From the NCBI RefSeq assembly GCF_000429105.1, contig NZ_AUBF01000006.1, forward strand, positions 496,001-560,000: 64,000 nucleotides of DNA. The letters run 5' to 3'. Origin of the DNA: Schaalia suimastitidis DSM 15538. GTDB taxonomy: Bacteria; Actinomycetota; Actinomycetes; Actinomycetales; Actinomycetaceae. Under the pieces are notes generated by a model. The model saw only the letters and a list, made by a program, of their open reading frames with translations, searched no databases and was not told the origin of the DNA. The translations under genes were made by a program, and so were the position numbers. Shown in pieces: positions 7,653 through 17,107 of this stretch. The stretch's first letter is position 1; every line of letters starts with the position of its first letter.

Positions 7653-10222
7653 GCGAAACCCCCATGGTTGATGTCACCATTGACGACATCGCCCTGTCTG
7701 TCCCCGCTGGGACCTTGGTGATCCGTGCCGCCGAAGAAGCGGGGATTCGTATCCCGCGTTTCTGTGACCACCCGCTGCTTGAGCCTGTGGCTGCCTGTCG
7801 CCAGTGTCTTGTCGAAGTTGGTATGCCTGACCGCAATACTGGCGAAATACGTTTCATGCCCAAGCCTCAACCCTCGTGTGCACAAACCGTCACCCCGGGT
7901 ATGGTCGTGAAAACACAGGAAACATCCGATGTGGCCGCCAAAGCACAGCATGGCGTCATGGAGTTCCTCCTCATTAACCACCCACTTGACTGCCCCATCT
8001 GTGACAAAGGTGGCGAATGCCCCCTGCAGAACCAGGCGATGACAGATGGGCGTGCCACCTCCCGTTTCGTGGACGCCAAACGCACCTACCGTAAGCCACT
8101 GCGTCTGACCAGCCATATCCTGCTTGACCGTGACCGCTGCATCCTGTGCCAACGTTGCGTGCGTTTCGGTAAAGAAATTGCTGGTGACGCCTTCCTGGAT
8201 CTACAAGGACGAGGCGGTGGCACCGCCCCCAACGAGCACCACCAATTCATGGGTGAACAAATCGGTTCATTCGACAGTGCAGTCCTTGACTTCCACAACG
8301 ACGCACAAACCCCCATTGACGCAGCAGGTATCAGCGGACCTTACGGGCAAGAAGGCATCATCGGGTCAATGAACTCCGGTGCCCTCGCTGATGGAGACCG
8401 TGACCGCTCAGGCCGCGCCTTCGCCTCGTACTTCTCAGGTAACGTCGTACAGATCTGCCCGGTGGGTGCACTCACTGCAGCTTCCTACCGTTTCCGTTCC
8501 CGCCCCTTCGACTTGCATTCCACCGCTTCGGTGAGTGAACACGATGCTTCGGGAAGCGCGATCCGCGTTGACGTGCGCCGTGGCGAAGTGGTGCGTCGTA
8601 TGGCAGGCAACGAGCCGAGCGTCAACGAAGAATGGATCACCGACAAGGACCGTTTCGCTTTCGATTGGTTCAAACAGGATCGTCTCACCACCCCATTGGT
8701 GCGCGAAGACGGCGAACTGGTCCCCACCTCGTGGTCGGATGCCCTTGACCGCGTGCGACGTGGCCTGGAAGAAGCCAAAGCGAAGGGCATAGTGGGCTTC
8801 CTTCCCGGTGGTCGACTTACCTTTGAAGATGCGTGGGCATGGTCAAAATTTGCGCGCACAGTCGTTGGATCTGACTCCATCGATTTCAGAGGCCGCGAAA
8901 CCACAGACGAAGAACGCTCCTTCCTTGCTTCCCACGTGGCGGGCAGTGGACTGGGTGTCACTTACAGCGATATTGAAGCAGCATCCCAGGTTCTACTGGT
9001 GGCTCTGGAAGCTGAGGACGAATGCGGGTCCCTGTTCTTGAGGATGTTCAAGAAGACCCGCAAGGGTGCCCTTAAAGTGGCGGCAGTGGCCCCGTACACT
9101 ACGCATGGTCTGCGAAAACTCGGCGCGTCAGTGCTTCACGCTGCGCCGGGAACCGAAGCGGAAGTGGTGGCGTCAATTGCTGCAGACGGCCCCAATGGTG
9201 ATCTTGCCGAGGCGCTGGCAGGTGGCGTGATCCTCGTCGGTGAACGCGCAGGTCGTACCCCAGGCTTACTGAGCGCTACCGTGGCACTGGCTCAACGCGT
9301 CGGCGCGCGCCTGCAGTGGGTGCCTCGCCGTAGCGGTGAACGTGCTGCTGTTGAGGCAGGCCTGCTACCCGGCCTACTGCCCTTTGGACGTCCGCTTACC
9401 GAGGATCGCCTGAATGACCTTGGGTGGTCCGCCCCCACAACCCGTGGCCTCGATATTGCCGACCAGCTGGCAGGTGCCATTGACGGCACCGTTTCAGCCC
9501 TCGTCGTTGGTGGCCTCGACATACGCGACCTGCCCGACCCTGCTCTTGCGGCTCGTGCCTTTAAAGCTGTGAATTTCCTTGTCAGCCTTGAAGTGCGCGC
9601 CTCTGCTGTCACCGAGCAGGCTGACGTGGTACTGCCTGTTGCGCCGCCACTAGAAAAACACGGCACCTTCATTAACTGGGAAGGTCGCCTACGCCCATTC
9701 GGGCAGGCCGTTGCTGCTCGTTCCCTGACCGACCGTGACGTCCTTGTACGCCTTGCCGCCGAATACGGCCGCACCCTAGGGGGTGCGACCTTGAACGACC
9801 TGTATGAGGAAGTCAACGCGGTCATGTCCTATGGTGGGCCACGCGAGACCTTCACACCCGTGCAGGCACCAGCCGTTGAAGCAGTGGCACCGGGTTGCGC
9901 ACTCCTTGCCACCCACAAGCCGCTGTTGGACGCTGGTCGACTCCAAGATGGCGCCCCCGCACTGGCAGGAACGGCACGCACACCGGTTGCCTACCTGTCA
10001 CAGGCAACCTTTGCCAGCCTTGGCTTACGCCCAGCATTGCAAGGGCCTGCACTCACACTATCCACCGACCGTGGTTCCATCACCCTGCCAGCGCATGTCG
10101 CGGATCTGCCCGACGCGGTGGTGTGGGTGCCTGAATGTTCGGAAGGCTCATACGTCCACGAGTCCCTCGGTGCTGCAGGCACCGTCGTGACTCTTACCGC
10201 CACGGGGGAGGTGGCTCGATGA
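7649..10222 (+). CDS. nuoG: NADH-quinone oxidoreductase subunit G
   Basis: This 857-residue protein is the largest peripheral subunit and carries several iron-sulfur clusters. In order there are a ferredoxin-like [2Fe-2S] domain (FCDHPLLEPVAACRQCLVEV), the His-Cys cluster motif (DHPLDCPICDKGGECPLQNQ), a pair of cysteine sets (DRCILCQRCVRFGKE), and CPVGALT leading into a molybdopterin-oxidoreductase-like domain. That C-terminal domain is degenerate in complex I and does not bind molybdenum. Residues 380-840 are Ala/Leu/Gly-rich and diverge from the core, as is usual in this phylum. It overlaps nuoF and nuoH by four bases. Confidence 0.95.
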   Translation: MSETPMVDVTIDDIALSVPAGTLVIRAAEEAGIRIPRFCDHPLLEPVAACRQCLVEVGMPDRNTGEIRFMPKPQPSCAQTVTPGMVVKTQETSDVAAKAQHGVMEFLLINHPLDCPICDKGGECPLQNQAMTDGRATSRFVDAKRTYRKPLRLTSHILLDRDRCILCQRCVRFGKEIAGDAFLDLQGRGGGTAPNEHHQFMGEQIGSFDSAVLDFHNDAQTPIDAAGISGPYGQEGIIGSMNSGALADGDRDRSGRAFASYFSGNVVQICPVGALTAASYRFRSRPFDLHSTASVSEHDASGSAIRVDVRRGEVVRRMAGNEPSVNEEWITDKDRFAFDWFKQDRLTTPLVREDGELVPTSWSDALDRVRRGLEEAKAKGIVGFLPGGRLTFEDAWAWSKFARTVVGSDSIDFRGRETTDEERSFLASHVAGSGLGVTYSDIEAASQVLLVALEAEDECGSLFLRMFKKTRKGALKVAAVAPYTTHGLRKLGASVLHAAPGTEAEVVASIAADGPNGDLAEALAGGVILVGERAGRTPGLLSATVALAQRVGARLQWVPRRSGERAAVEAGLLPGLLPFGRPLTEDRLNDLGWSAPTTRGLDIADQLAGAIDGTVSALVVGGLDIRDLPDPALAARAFKAVNFLVSLEVRASAVTEQADVVLPVAPPLEKHGTFINWEGRLRPFGQAVAARSLTDRDVLVRLAAEYGRTLGGATLNDLYEEVNAVMSYGGPRETFTPVQAPAVEAVAPGCALLATHKPLLDAGRLQDGAPALAGTARTPVAYLSQATFASLGLRPALQGPALTLSTDRGSITLPAHVADLPDAVVWVPECSEGSYVHESLGAAGTVVTLTATGEVAR

Positions 10223-11520
10223 CCCTCATGCCAACAGCCGCAAGTGCTGTCGCCGATTTCTCAGAAGAAACATGGTGGCTGACCCTCATCAAAGCGGTGT
10301 TCATTATTGTCTTCCTGATCTTCAACGTCATCATGGCGCTGTGGGTGGAGCGTCGCGGCCTCGGTCGTATGCAGACCCGCCCAGGCCCCAATGTTGCCGG
10401 TCCTCTGGGGCTTCTCCAAGCCTTCGCTGACGCAGGAAAACTTCTCTTCAAAGAGGATATGTGGACCAGGCGTTCCGACAAATTCCTTTACCTACTTGCG
10501 CCCGCAATCTCCGCATTTTGTGCTTTCAGCGTATTCGCGGTGATCCCTATGGGGCCCAATGTCACCATCTTTGGCCGCTCCACACCCCTGCAGCTCGCTG
10601 ATATGCCGGTCGCGGTCCTTTACATCCTGGCCATCACCTCCCTTGGCTTGTACGGCATTATCCTTGGCGGCTGGTCCACCCGGTCAACTCTGCCCCTATA
10701 CGGCGCCGTGCGTTCCTCTGCTCAGGTGATCTCGTACGAACTGTCAATGGGCCTGTCCCTTGTCTCGGTCTTCCTCATGGCCGGTACGATGTCCACCTCG
10801 CAGATCGTCGCTTCGCAGGACCAATTCTGGTGGTTCCTGCCGCTGGCGCCTGCCTTCGTCATCTACCTCATTTCAATGGTTGGTGAAGTGAACCGTCTGC
10901 CTTTCGACCTTCCCGAAGCAGAAGGCGAACTCGTCGCAGGCCACATGACGGAATATTCGTCAATGAAATTTGGCTGGTACTACCTGTCCGAATACGTCAA
11001 TATGCTGAACGTTTCGGCGGTGGCCACAACAATGTTCTTCGGTGGATGGCATGCGCCGTGGCCACTGAGCTACTTCGAGTTCCTCGACGGCGGCTGGTGG
11101 GGCATGCTGTGGTTCTTCCTGAAAATGTGGTTCTTCATGTTCCTCATGGTGTGGACTCGTGCCACGCTGCTGCGCTTCCGTTACGACCAATTCATGGCGC
11201 TGGGGTGGAAGCGACTCATCCCATTTTCTTTGGCGTGGCTCGTCGTTGTGGCCATTGTTCGCGGTGTCACACAGTGGATCCAACCTGACCTAACGGTTGT
11301 GGTGGGTACCATCGCTGGGCTATTCCTGGTGGCGCTGATCGTCATTTGGTTCCTTGACCGCGCACCAGCCAAGGACAGCGAAACGGCACCGGAAGAACCC
11401 TTCGATGCTTTCGCTGATGGCTTCCCTGTGCCACCGCTTCCTGGACAAACGCTGCCGGCCTCGCCTCGTGCGGGCCGCGCACCTATCGCCGCCACCGTCA
11501 CCGAGGAGGAAACGCGATGA
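10219..11520 (+). CDS. nuoH: NADH-quinone oxidoreductase subunit H
   Basis: NuoH (433 residues) is a membrane subunit with about eight hydrophobic helices, lining the quinone tunnel and linking it to proton pumping. Conserved loops are present: [19 protein letters not shown] in the first third, and [20 protein letters not shown] with its acidic residues in the middle. A cytoplasmic Pro/Ala-rich tail of about 55 residues follows the last helix. I chose ATG 10219, which overlaps the nuoG stop and follows GGGGGAGG; a longer frame extends 28 codons upstream but is Arg-rich and unlike the family. Confidence 0.96.
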   Translation: MTLMPTAASAVADFSEETWWLTLIKAVFIIVFLIFNVIMALWVERRGLGRMQTRPGPNVAGPLGLLQAFADAGKLLFKEDMWTRRSDKFLYLLAPAISAFCAFSVFAVIPMGPNVTIFGRSTPLQLADMPVAVLYILAITSLGLYGIILGGWSTRSTLPLYGAVRSSAQVISYELSMGLSLVSVFLMAGTMSTSQIVASQDQFWWFLPLAPAFVIYLISMVGEVNRLPFDLPEAEGELVAGHMTEYSSMKFGWYYLSEYVNMLNVSAVATTMFFGGWHAPWPLSYFEFLDGGWWGMLWFFLKMWFFMFLMVWTRATLLRFRYDQFMALGWKRLIPFSLAWLVVVAIVRGVTQWIQPDLTVVVGTIAGLFLVALIVIWFLDRAPAKDSETAPEEPFDAFADGFPVPPLPGQTLPASPRAGRAPIAATVTEEETR

Positions 11521-12173
11521 CCGAGAACACCACTGGTGACGAAATGCTCTATGAGCCAGACCCCAAGGGGCCGATCGGCGAATTCTTCGCTCCCTTTGCT
11601 GGCTACGGCGTGACTATCTCGTCATTCTTTAGACCAATGGTCACCGAACAATACCCGTTCGAGGGGCCGTTCCTTGAGCCGCGTTTCCACGGCCGTCATC
11701 AGCTCAACCGCTATGCTGACGGACTTGAAAAATGTATCGGCTGCGAATTGTGTGCGTGGGCATGCCCCGCTGATGCCATCTTGGTGGAAGCAGCCTCGAA
11801 TACTCCCGAGGCGCAGTACAGCCCTGGGGAACGCTACGGCGCCGTGTACCAGATCAACTACTTGCGATGCATCTTCTGCGGGTACTGCATTGAAGCGTGC
11901 CCAACGCGTGCCTTGACCATGGGACACGATTTCGAATTGGCCGAGTACACGCGCCTCGACGATATTTACGAAAAGCAAGACCTGCTGGTGCCCCTGTCTG
12001 AAGGAATGCTCGCAACGCCACACCCGCAGGTTGATGGCCTGTCTGATGGCGACTATTACCGTGGTGCTGTTACAGGCCCGACGCAGGACCAGATTGACTG
12101 GGTTCGCCAGCATCGTCCAGACGACCCTAGCCTGACAAGTGTGCAGCCCGTCTCAAAGGAGGCTCAGCAGTGA
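11517..12173 (+). CDS. nuoI: NADH-quinone oxidoreductase subunit I
   Basis: NuoI (218 residues) is a ferredoxin-like subunit with the two [4Fe-4S] clusters N6a and N6b that relay electrons toward NuoB. The two ligand sets are [12 protein letters not shown] and [12 protein letters not shown], both complete. [19 protein letters not shown] upstream of the first set is the family's usual segment. A hydrophilic C-terminal tail of about 70 residues follows the core. It overlaps nuoH (ATGA) and nuoJ (GTGA). Confidence 0.97.
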   Translation: MTENTTGDEMLYEPDPKGPIGEFFAPFAGYGVTISSFFRPMVTEQYPFEGPFLEPRFHGRHQLNRYADGLEKCIGCELCAWACPADAILVEAASNTPEAQYSPGERYGAVYQINYLRCIFCGYCIEACPTRALTMGHDFELAEYTRLDDIYEKQDLLVPLSEGMLATPHPQVDGLSDGDYYRGAVTGPTQDQIDWVRQHRPDDPSLTSVQPVSKEAQQ

Positions 12174-13234
12174 CTTCGCTTGGAACATGGCCAACGATGA
12201 GCTCCACCGGGGAGGCTGTCCTCTTTTGGTGTGTTGCCATCGTCATGGTCCTAGGGGCCTTAGGTGTCCTCTTCTTCCGTAAAGCCGCTTATGCTGCCCT
12301 CTGTATGGTGGCTGTCATGCTCGGCTTGGCGGTTCTCTACCTTGCCCACGGTGCTGCCTTCCTTGGCACCGTACAGATCGTTGTCTATACCGGCGCCATT
12401 ATGATGCTCTTCCTCTTCGTCATCATGATGATTGGTCTGGGGGCATCCGATGAGTACCGGATGCAGCGTCCGGGCGCCATTGTGGCGGCGGTCCTCATCG
12501 CCCTTGGTTTAGGCGCCATCATTGGCGGCGCGATCTTGCGTTCCTCAGCCACGGCAACGGTTGGCGAGCAAGTCGATCCGTATTCCGATGCGCCGGTGAC
12601 CAACCTTGCTGTTGAACTCTTCGGCCAGCACTGGTTCTCGATGGAACTGGCAGGCATCCTTTTGATCACCGCCGCAATTGGTGCGATGTTGCTGACCCAC
12701 AGTGACCACCTTGGCCCACGTACCGACCAGCATGGCACTGCTGAAGCGAAGATGCGTGCCTTCAAAGAACGCGGACGCCACATGGGCCAGCTGCCAGCGC
12801 CCGGTGTTTACGCCCTGTCCAACGCGGTGGATGTGCCCGCACTGTCAGGTGAAACCCTCGGTCCAGTTGAAGAATCGGTGCCGCGCGTATTGCGCGTTAA
12901 AGGTTTGGACCGTTCCATCAGCCAAGTTGATGGTGACGTCGCTGAAGCCCTCACCCTGGTTCGCCTCGGCAAAGCTGAAGAATCCGCCTTCAGTATCACC
13001 GCCTCGGCAAAGATCCCACGCTCAGGCGCCTGGGGTATGCCCGGTGCGGCGATGCCCACCGGCCTTCGTCAGCCTCCTTCAATTGACGAGGCGCGGGCGA
13101 GTTCGGCTCCCACAGCTGGCGAAGCTACTTCCACAGTTGACGATGCCGACACTGCGGTGCCACCGGCTGACGGGGCTGCCACCGCTGAGCCTTCAGCAAG
13201 CAAAGCCCCCACCACCGAGGAGGAATCCAAGTGA
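12170..13234 (+). CDS. nuoJ: NADH-quinone oxidoreductase subunit J with a long C-terminal tail
   Basis: NuoJ is a membrane subunit with five helices, contained here in residues 1-175. The conserved helix 3 region ([20 protein letters not shown]), important in coupling, is intact. The 354-residue length is well above the roughly 165-290 usual for the family. The excess is a cytoplasmic tail: residues 185-300 form a moderately ordered-looking stretch, and the last 50 are Ala/Thr/Pro/Glu-rich and probably disordered. The start is GTG, preceded by AAGGAGG, and overlaps the nuoI stop. The tail is in frame with no sign of a frameshift, and ends at the nuoK start. Confidence 0.94.
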   Translation: MTSLGTWPTMSSTGEAVLFWCVAIVMVLGALGVLFFRKAAYAALCMVAVMLGLAVLYLAHGAAFLGTVQIVVYTGAIMMLFLFVIMMIGLGASDEYRMQRPGAIVAAVLIALGLGAIIGGAILRSSATATVGEQVDPYSDAPVTNLAVELFGQHWFSMELAGILLITAAIGAMLLTHSDHLGPRTDQHGTAEAKMRAFKERGRHMGQLPAPGVYALSNAVDVPALSGETLGPVEESVPRVLRVKGLDRSISQVDGDVAEALTLVRLGKAEESAFSITASAKIPRSGAWGMPGAAMPTGLRQPPSIDEARASSAPTAGEATSTVDDADTAVPPADGAATAEPSASKAPTTEEESK

Positions 13235-13530
13235 GTCTGTCCTACTACCTGGTACTGGCTGCCATCCTCTTTGCTATTGGTGCAGCGATTGTTCTGGTAC
13301 GTAAAAGCGCGGTGATCTCCCTGATGGGTGTTGAACTGATGCTCAACGCTGCCAACCTTGCCTTCGTCACCTCCGCCCGTATACACGGACAAGTCGCTGG
13401 TGAAGTCATGGCCTTCTTCGTCATGGTGGTCGCTGCCGCTGAAGTCGTGGTGGGGCTTGCCATTATCGTTTCTATCTTCAAGTCGCGGGCCACCACGAAC
13501 CTCGACGAGTCTAACCTGTTGAAGAACTGA
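13231..13530 (+). CDS. nuoK: NADH-quinone oxidoreductase subunit K
   Basis: This 99-residue subunit has three transmembrane helices. The second carries the conserved glutamate in [16 protein letters not shown], and the third carries another acidic residue in [13 protein letters not shown]; both are part of the hydrophilic proton axis. The GTG start overlaps the nuoJ stop (GTGA) and is preceded by GAGGAGGAAT. Length and motifs match the family. Confidence 0.96.
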   Translation: MSLSYYLVLAAILFAIGAAIVLVRKSAVISLMGVELMLNAANLAFVTSARIHGQVAGEVMAFFVMVVAAAEVVVGLAIIVSIFKSRATTNLDESNLLKN

Positions 13531-13543
13531 AGGAGGTCAACAC

Positions 13544-15541
13544 ATGTCAACTCTGTTCCTGCCTTCACTTCTTGCAGCTGAAGGTGAACTTGCTAGCGCG
13601 GCAGCACTAACCCCCGCGACTGGTGCCGCCTCCTACGCATGGCTCATGGTCGCCATCCCTGCTGTTTCCGCAGCAGTGCTACTCCTGTTGGGACGCCGCA
13701 GCGACGCGTGGGGCCACTGGCTGGCAACCCTTGCCTCGTGGGCGTCTTTCGCTGTTGGTGTGGCCATTCTCGTTCAGCTCCTCGCTGTGCCCGCCGAATC
13801 TCGACGCATGGTGGCACACCTTTTTGACTGGATCCCCGCGGGTGATTTCAGCGTCAACGTGGCTTTCCTGTTGGATCCACTCTCGTTGACCTTCGTCATG
13901 CTGGTCACCTTCGTCGGGTCGCTGATCCACGTGTACGCCATCGCCTACATGGAACACGACACTGATCGGCGCCGCTTCTTCGCCTACCTCAACCTGTTCA
14001 TCGCCGCAATGCTCACCCTGGTCCTGGGTGATTCCTACGCCGTCCTTTTCGTCGGTTGGGAAGGCGTGGGTCTGGCCTCCTACCTGCTCATTGGTTTTTG
14101 GAACCAGGTGCCTGACAATGCGAAAGCAGCGAAGAAAGCCTTCGTCATGAACCGTGTGGGCGACATGGGCCTGCTTATTGCGATGATGGCGATGGTCGCT
14201 ACCTTCGGTACGGTCAATATCGCCGAGGTTGCGCAAGCAGCCAGTGGCGCACCGGTTGCGGCCTTGACACTGATCGGCATATTCCTGCTTGTCGGTGCCT
14301 GCGGTAAATCCGCACAATTCCCGCTCCAAGCCTGGCTTGGTGACGCAATGGCGGGCCCGACACCTGTGTCGGCACTGATCCACGCTGCGACCATGGTCAC
14401 TGCTGGTGTCTACCTTGTTGTCCGCTCAGGCCCACTTTACGTGGCTGCCCCCGTTGCAAGTGCAGCGGTTGCTGTGATCGGTGCGATCACACTGATCTTT
14501 GGTGCCATTGTTGGTGCTGCCAAAGACGATTTGAAGAAGGTCCTGGCCGCATCCACCATGAGCCAAATTGGCTACATGATGCTCGGTGCTGGCCTAGGTC
14601 CCATTGGCTGGGCCTTCGCTATCTTCCACCTGTTCACCCACGGCTTCTTTAAAGCTCTCATGTTCCTTGGTGCAGGTTCGGTCATGCACGGGATGGGCGA
14701 CCAGGTCAATATGCGGCGTTTTGGTGCGCTGCGCAGCGCAATGAAGGTCACGTGGCTTACCTTCATGGCCGGGTGGCTGGCAATCCTTGGCGTCCCACCA
14801 TTTTCTGGCTTCTGGTCAAAAGACAAGATTATCGAAGCAGCTTTCGCTCTCGACACCTTCGCGGGTAGTCCTGCACCGTGGGCACCGTGGGTCTTTGGCC
14901 TCGTAGCGATGGTAGGTGCGGGGATGACTGCCTTCTACATGTCACGTCTGTACTTCATGACCTTCCATGGCACGAAGCGCTGGACAACTGAAGCAGAAGG
15001 TGCTCCTGTTCACCCCCACGAGTCGGGCGCCTTGATGACAGGTCCCATGGTGGTCTTGGCTGTCTGTGCAGTTGCAATCGGTGGTGCCTTGTCGTGGGGC
15101 GATACCTTCATCCACTGGCTTGAACCGGCCATTGGTGGGACCGCGCATCCTCATCCGGTACTGCCCGTCTGGGCTATCCAAGTGGCAACGCTTCTCCTTG
15201 TCGCAGTAGGCGCTCTGGCAGCATGGAAGATGTACGCCAAAGATGAGGTACCTACAGCCATCCCTGCAGGTAATAGCCTGGTGCGTGCTGCCCGCAACGA
15301 TATGTACCAAGACCAGGTCAATGATGCGATTTTCACCGTTCCTGGTTCTGCACTAGTGAAAGGTGCCGCTTCTGGTGACCGCCTCGTTGTCGATGGCGCG
15401 GTTGGTGCCGTTGCGGCCGCGTCACGTGGCCTCGGTCGCTTCGTCACGCAGGCACAAAATGGGTACACACGTGCCTACGCGTCTTATATTCTCGGCGGGG
15501 TTGTCCTCGCCTTGGCCATCGTCCTCGGCTTCAGGCTGTGA
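13544..15541 (+). CDS. nuoL: NADH-quinone oxidoreductase subunit L
   Basis: NuoL (665 residues) is the distal antiporter-like proton-pumping subunit. Around 15 hydrophobic helices can be seen. The pump motif with its lysine is in GKSAQFPLQAWLGDAMAGP, followed by TPVSALIHAATMVTAGVYL, and the conserved glutamate helix precedes it in FVGWEGVGLASYLLIGFW. The C-terminus includes the amphipathic lateral-helix region and a final transmembrane anchor. It begins 13 bases after nuoK, with GAAGGAGG upstream of the ATG. Confidence 0.97.
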   Translation: MSTLFLPSLLAAEGELASAAALTPATGAASYAWLMVAIPAVSAAVLLLLGRRSDAWGHWLATLASWASFAVGVAILVQLLAVPAESRRMVAHLFDWIPAGDFSVNVAFLLDPLSLTFVMLVTFVGSLIHVYAIAYMEHDTDRRRFFAYLNLFIAAMLTLVLGDSYAVLFVGWEGVGLASYLLIGFWNQVPDNAKAAKKAFVMNRVGDMGLLIAMMAMVATFGTVNIAEVAQAASGAPVAALTLIGIFLLVGACGKSAQFPLQAWLGDAMAGPTPVSALIHAATMVTAGVYLVVRSGPLYVAAPVASAAVAVIGAITLIFGAIVGAAKDDLKKVLAASTMSQIGYMMLGAGLGPIGWAFAIFHLFTHGFFKALMFLGAGSVMHGMGDQVNMRRFGALRSAMKVTWLTFMAGWLAILGVPPFSGFWSKDKIIEAAFALDTFAGSPAPWAPWVFGLVAMVGAGMTAFYMSRLYFMTFHGTKRWTTEAEGAPVHPHESGALMTGPMVVLAVCAVAIGGALSWGDTFIHWLEPAIGGTAHPHPVLPVWAIQVATLLLVAVGALAAWKMYAKDEVPTAIPAGNSLVRAARNDMYQDQVNDAIFTVPGSALVKGAASGDRLVVDGAVGAVAAASRGLGRFVTQAQNGYTRAYASYILGGVVLALAIVLGFRL

Positions 15542-15556
15542 GGGGAGTCAATACAC

Positions 15557-17107
15557 ATGCAGTCCATTGAAACCCTGCCCGCCGCAGTACCACTGCTTAC
15601 TGTTCTTGTGGCACTGCCGGCACTTGGTGCACTACTCCTCGCAATCCCCGTACTGCGTCAACGTGGTCGAGTTATCGCCCTTGGCGTATCAGTCATCGAA
15701 TTAGCCGTGGCACTGGTGGCCTTTAGTGTCTACTTTGATTGGACGACACCGGGGACATACCAGCTTGTAGAGTCCTACACGTGGATCCCCCAAATGGGTG
15801 TGAGCTGGGCTTTGGGCCTCAATGCTCTCGGTGCCGTCATGGTGCTGCTGGCTGTCGCCTTGGTGCCGCTCGTGCTCCTTGCAGGATGGGATGACGACAC
15901 TGACGATGCACACGCCGGCGCCTACGCGGGCCTCGTGCTCTGCCTCGAGGCCTTCATGGTCCTGATCTTCGCGGCCTTCGACGTTGTGGTTTTCTACATC
16001 GCCTTCGAAGCAATGCTCATCCCCCTGTACCTGATGATTGGTCGTTTCGGCACGGGCGAGGCACTGGCTCGTCGCGCCGCAGCAATGAAGTTCCTTCTGT
16101 TCTCCCTCGCAGGTGGCCTCGTTATGCTCGGCGGCATCGTTGCCCTGTGGGCGTTGACACCGTGGGATACCCACACGGGAACCTTCTTCCGCCTCGACAA
16201 TCTGGCTGATATCAGCACGGCACTGACCCCGGCACTTCAAATGGGGATCTTCGTGACCTTCATGGCGGCCTTCGCCATCAAAGCACCGATGGTCCCCGTG
16301 CATACCTGGTTGCCTGACACTGCAGCTGTTGCACGCCCCGGCACATCCGTACTGCTTGTTGGTGTCCTAGATAAGATCGGTACCTTCGGCATGATCCTCC
16401 TGTGCTTGCGTCTTTTCCCTGACGCGGCTGACCAAGCACGCTGGGTTATCGCGGCCCTTGCGGTCCTTTCGATCCTGTGGGGTGGTTTGGCTGCGATTGG
16501 GCAAAACGACATTATGCGTTTGGTGTCCTACACCTCCGTGTCTCACTTTGGCTTCATGGTGCTGGGCACATTTATTGGCACTTCCGTTGCCCTCGTTGGC
16601 GCCATGTTCTACATGGTGGCACACGGCGTGTCCATCGCTGCCATGTTCCTTCTGTCGGGGTGGCTTGCAGGCCGCGGCGGTACCAACGACATGGGGCACT
16701 ACAGCGGTATGCAGCGCGTGACGCCAGTACTTGCTGGCTTGTGGCTTGTCTCAGGCCTGGCCTCGGTGGCACTACCTGGCTTGTCGGGCTTCGTTCCCGA
16801 GTACCTTGTCCTGATGGGGACCTGGCAGGCCAATGTGCCCCTCGCTGTCTTCGCAGTGATGGGCGTGGTCATTGCAGCCCTGTACCTGCTGTTGCCGTAC
16901 CAGCGAGTCTTTACCGGCAAGGCACACAAACGTACGAGTGACCTGCCTGACCTGGGTGGTCGTGAACGCGCGGTCATGGTTCCGCTTGTTGCCGCCATGA
17001 TCATCCTTGGCATCTGGTCAGCTCCGCTTGTGTCGGCCCTGACCCCGGTTGCTGATTCGGTTGTGGTTCCTGTTTCCTCCTCCGCCCTCGAAGGGAGCGC
17101 GCAGTGA
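15557..17107 (+). CDS. nuoM: NADH-quinone oxidoreductase subunit M
   Basis: NuoM (516 residues) is the second antiporter-like subunit, with about 14 transmembrane helices. Diagnostic segments are YIAFEAMLIPLYLMIG (the conserved Glu helix), KAPMVPVHTWLPDTAAVA (the pump lysine and the MPVHTWLPDAH-like motif), and LVSYTSVSHFGFMVLG. The HTWLPDTAAVARPG here replaces the more usual AHVEAP pattern after LPD, a small deviation. It starts 15 bases after nuoL and overlaps nuoN by GTGA. Confidence 0.96.
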   Translation: MQSIETLPAAVPLLTVLVALPALGALLLAIPVLRQRGRVIALGVSVIELAVALVAFSVYFDWTTPGTYQLVESYTWIPQMGVSWALGLNALGAVMVLLAVALVPLVLLAGWDDDTDDAHAGAYAGLVLCLEAFMVLIFAAFDVVVFYIAFEAMLIPLYLMIGRFGTGEALARRAAAMKFLLFSLAGGLVMLGGIVALWALTPWDTHTGTFFRLDNLADISTALTPALQMGIFVTFMAAFAIKAPMVPVHTWLPDTAAVARPGTSVLLVGVLDKIGTFGMILLCLRLFPDAADQARWVIAALAVLSILWGGLAAIGQNDIMRLVSYTSVSHFGFMVLGTFIGTSVALVGAMFYMVAHGVSIAAMFLLSGWLAGRGGTNDMGHYSGMQRVTPVLAGLWLVSGLASVALPGLSGFVPEYLVLMGTWQANVPLAVFAVMGVVIAALYLLLPYQRVFTGKAHKRTSDLPDLGGRERAVMVPLVAAMIILGIWSAPLVSALTPVADSVVVPVSSSALEGSAQ

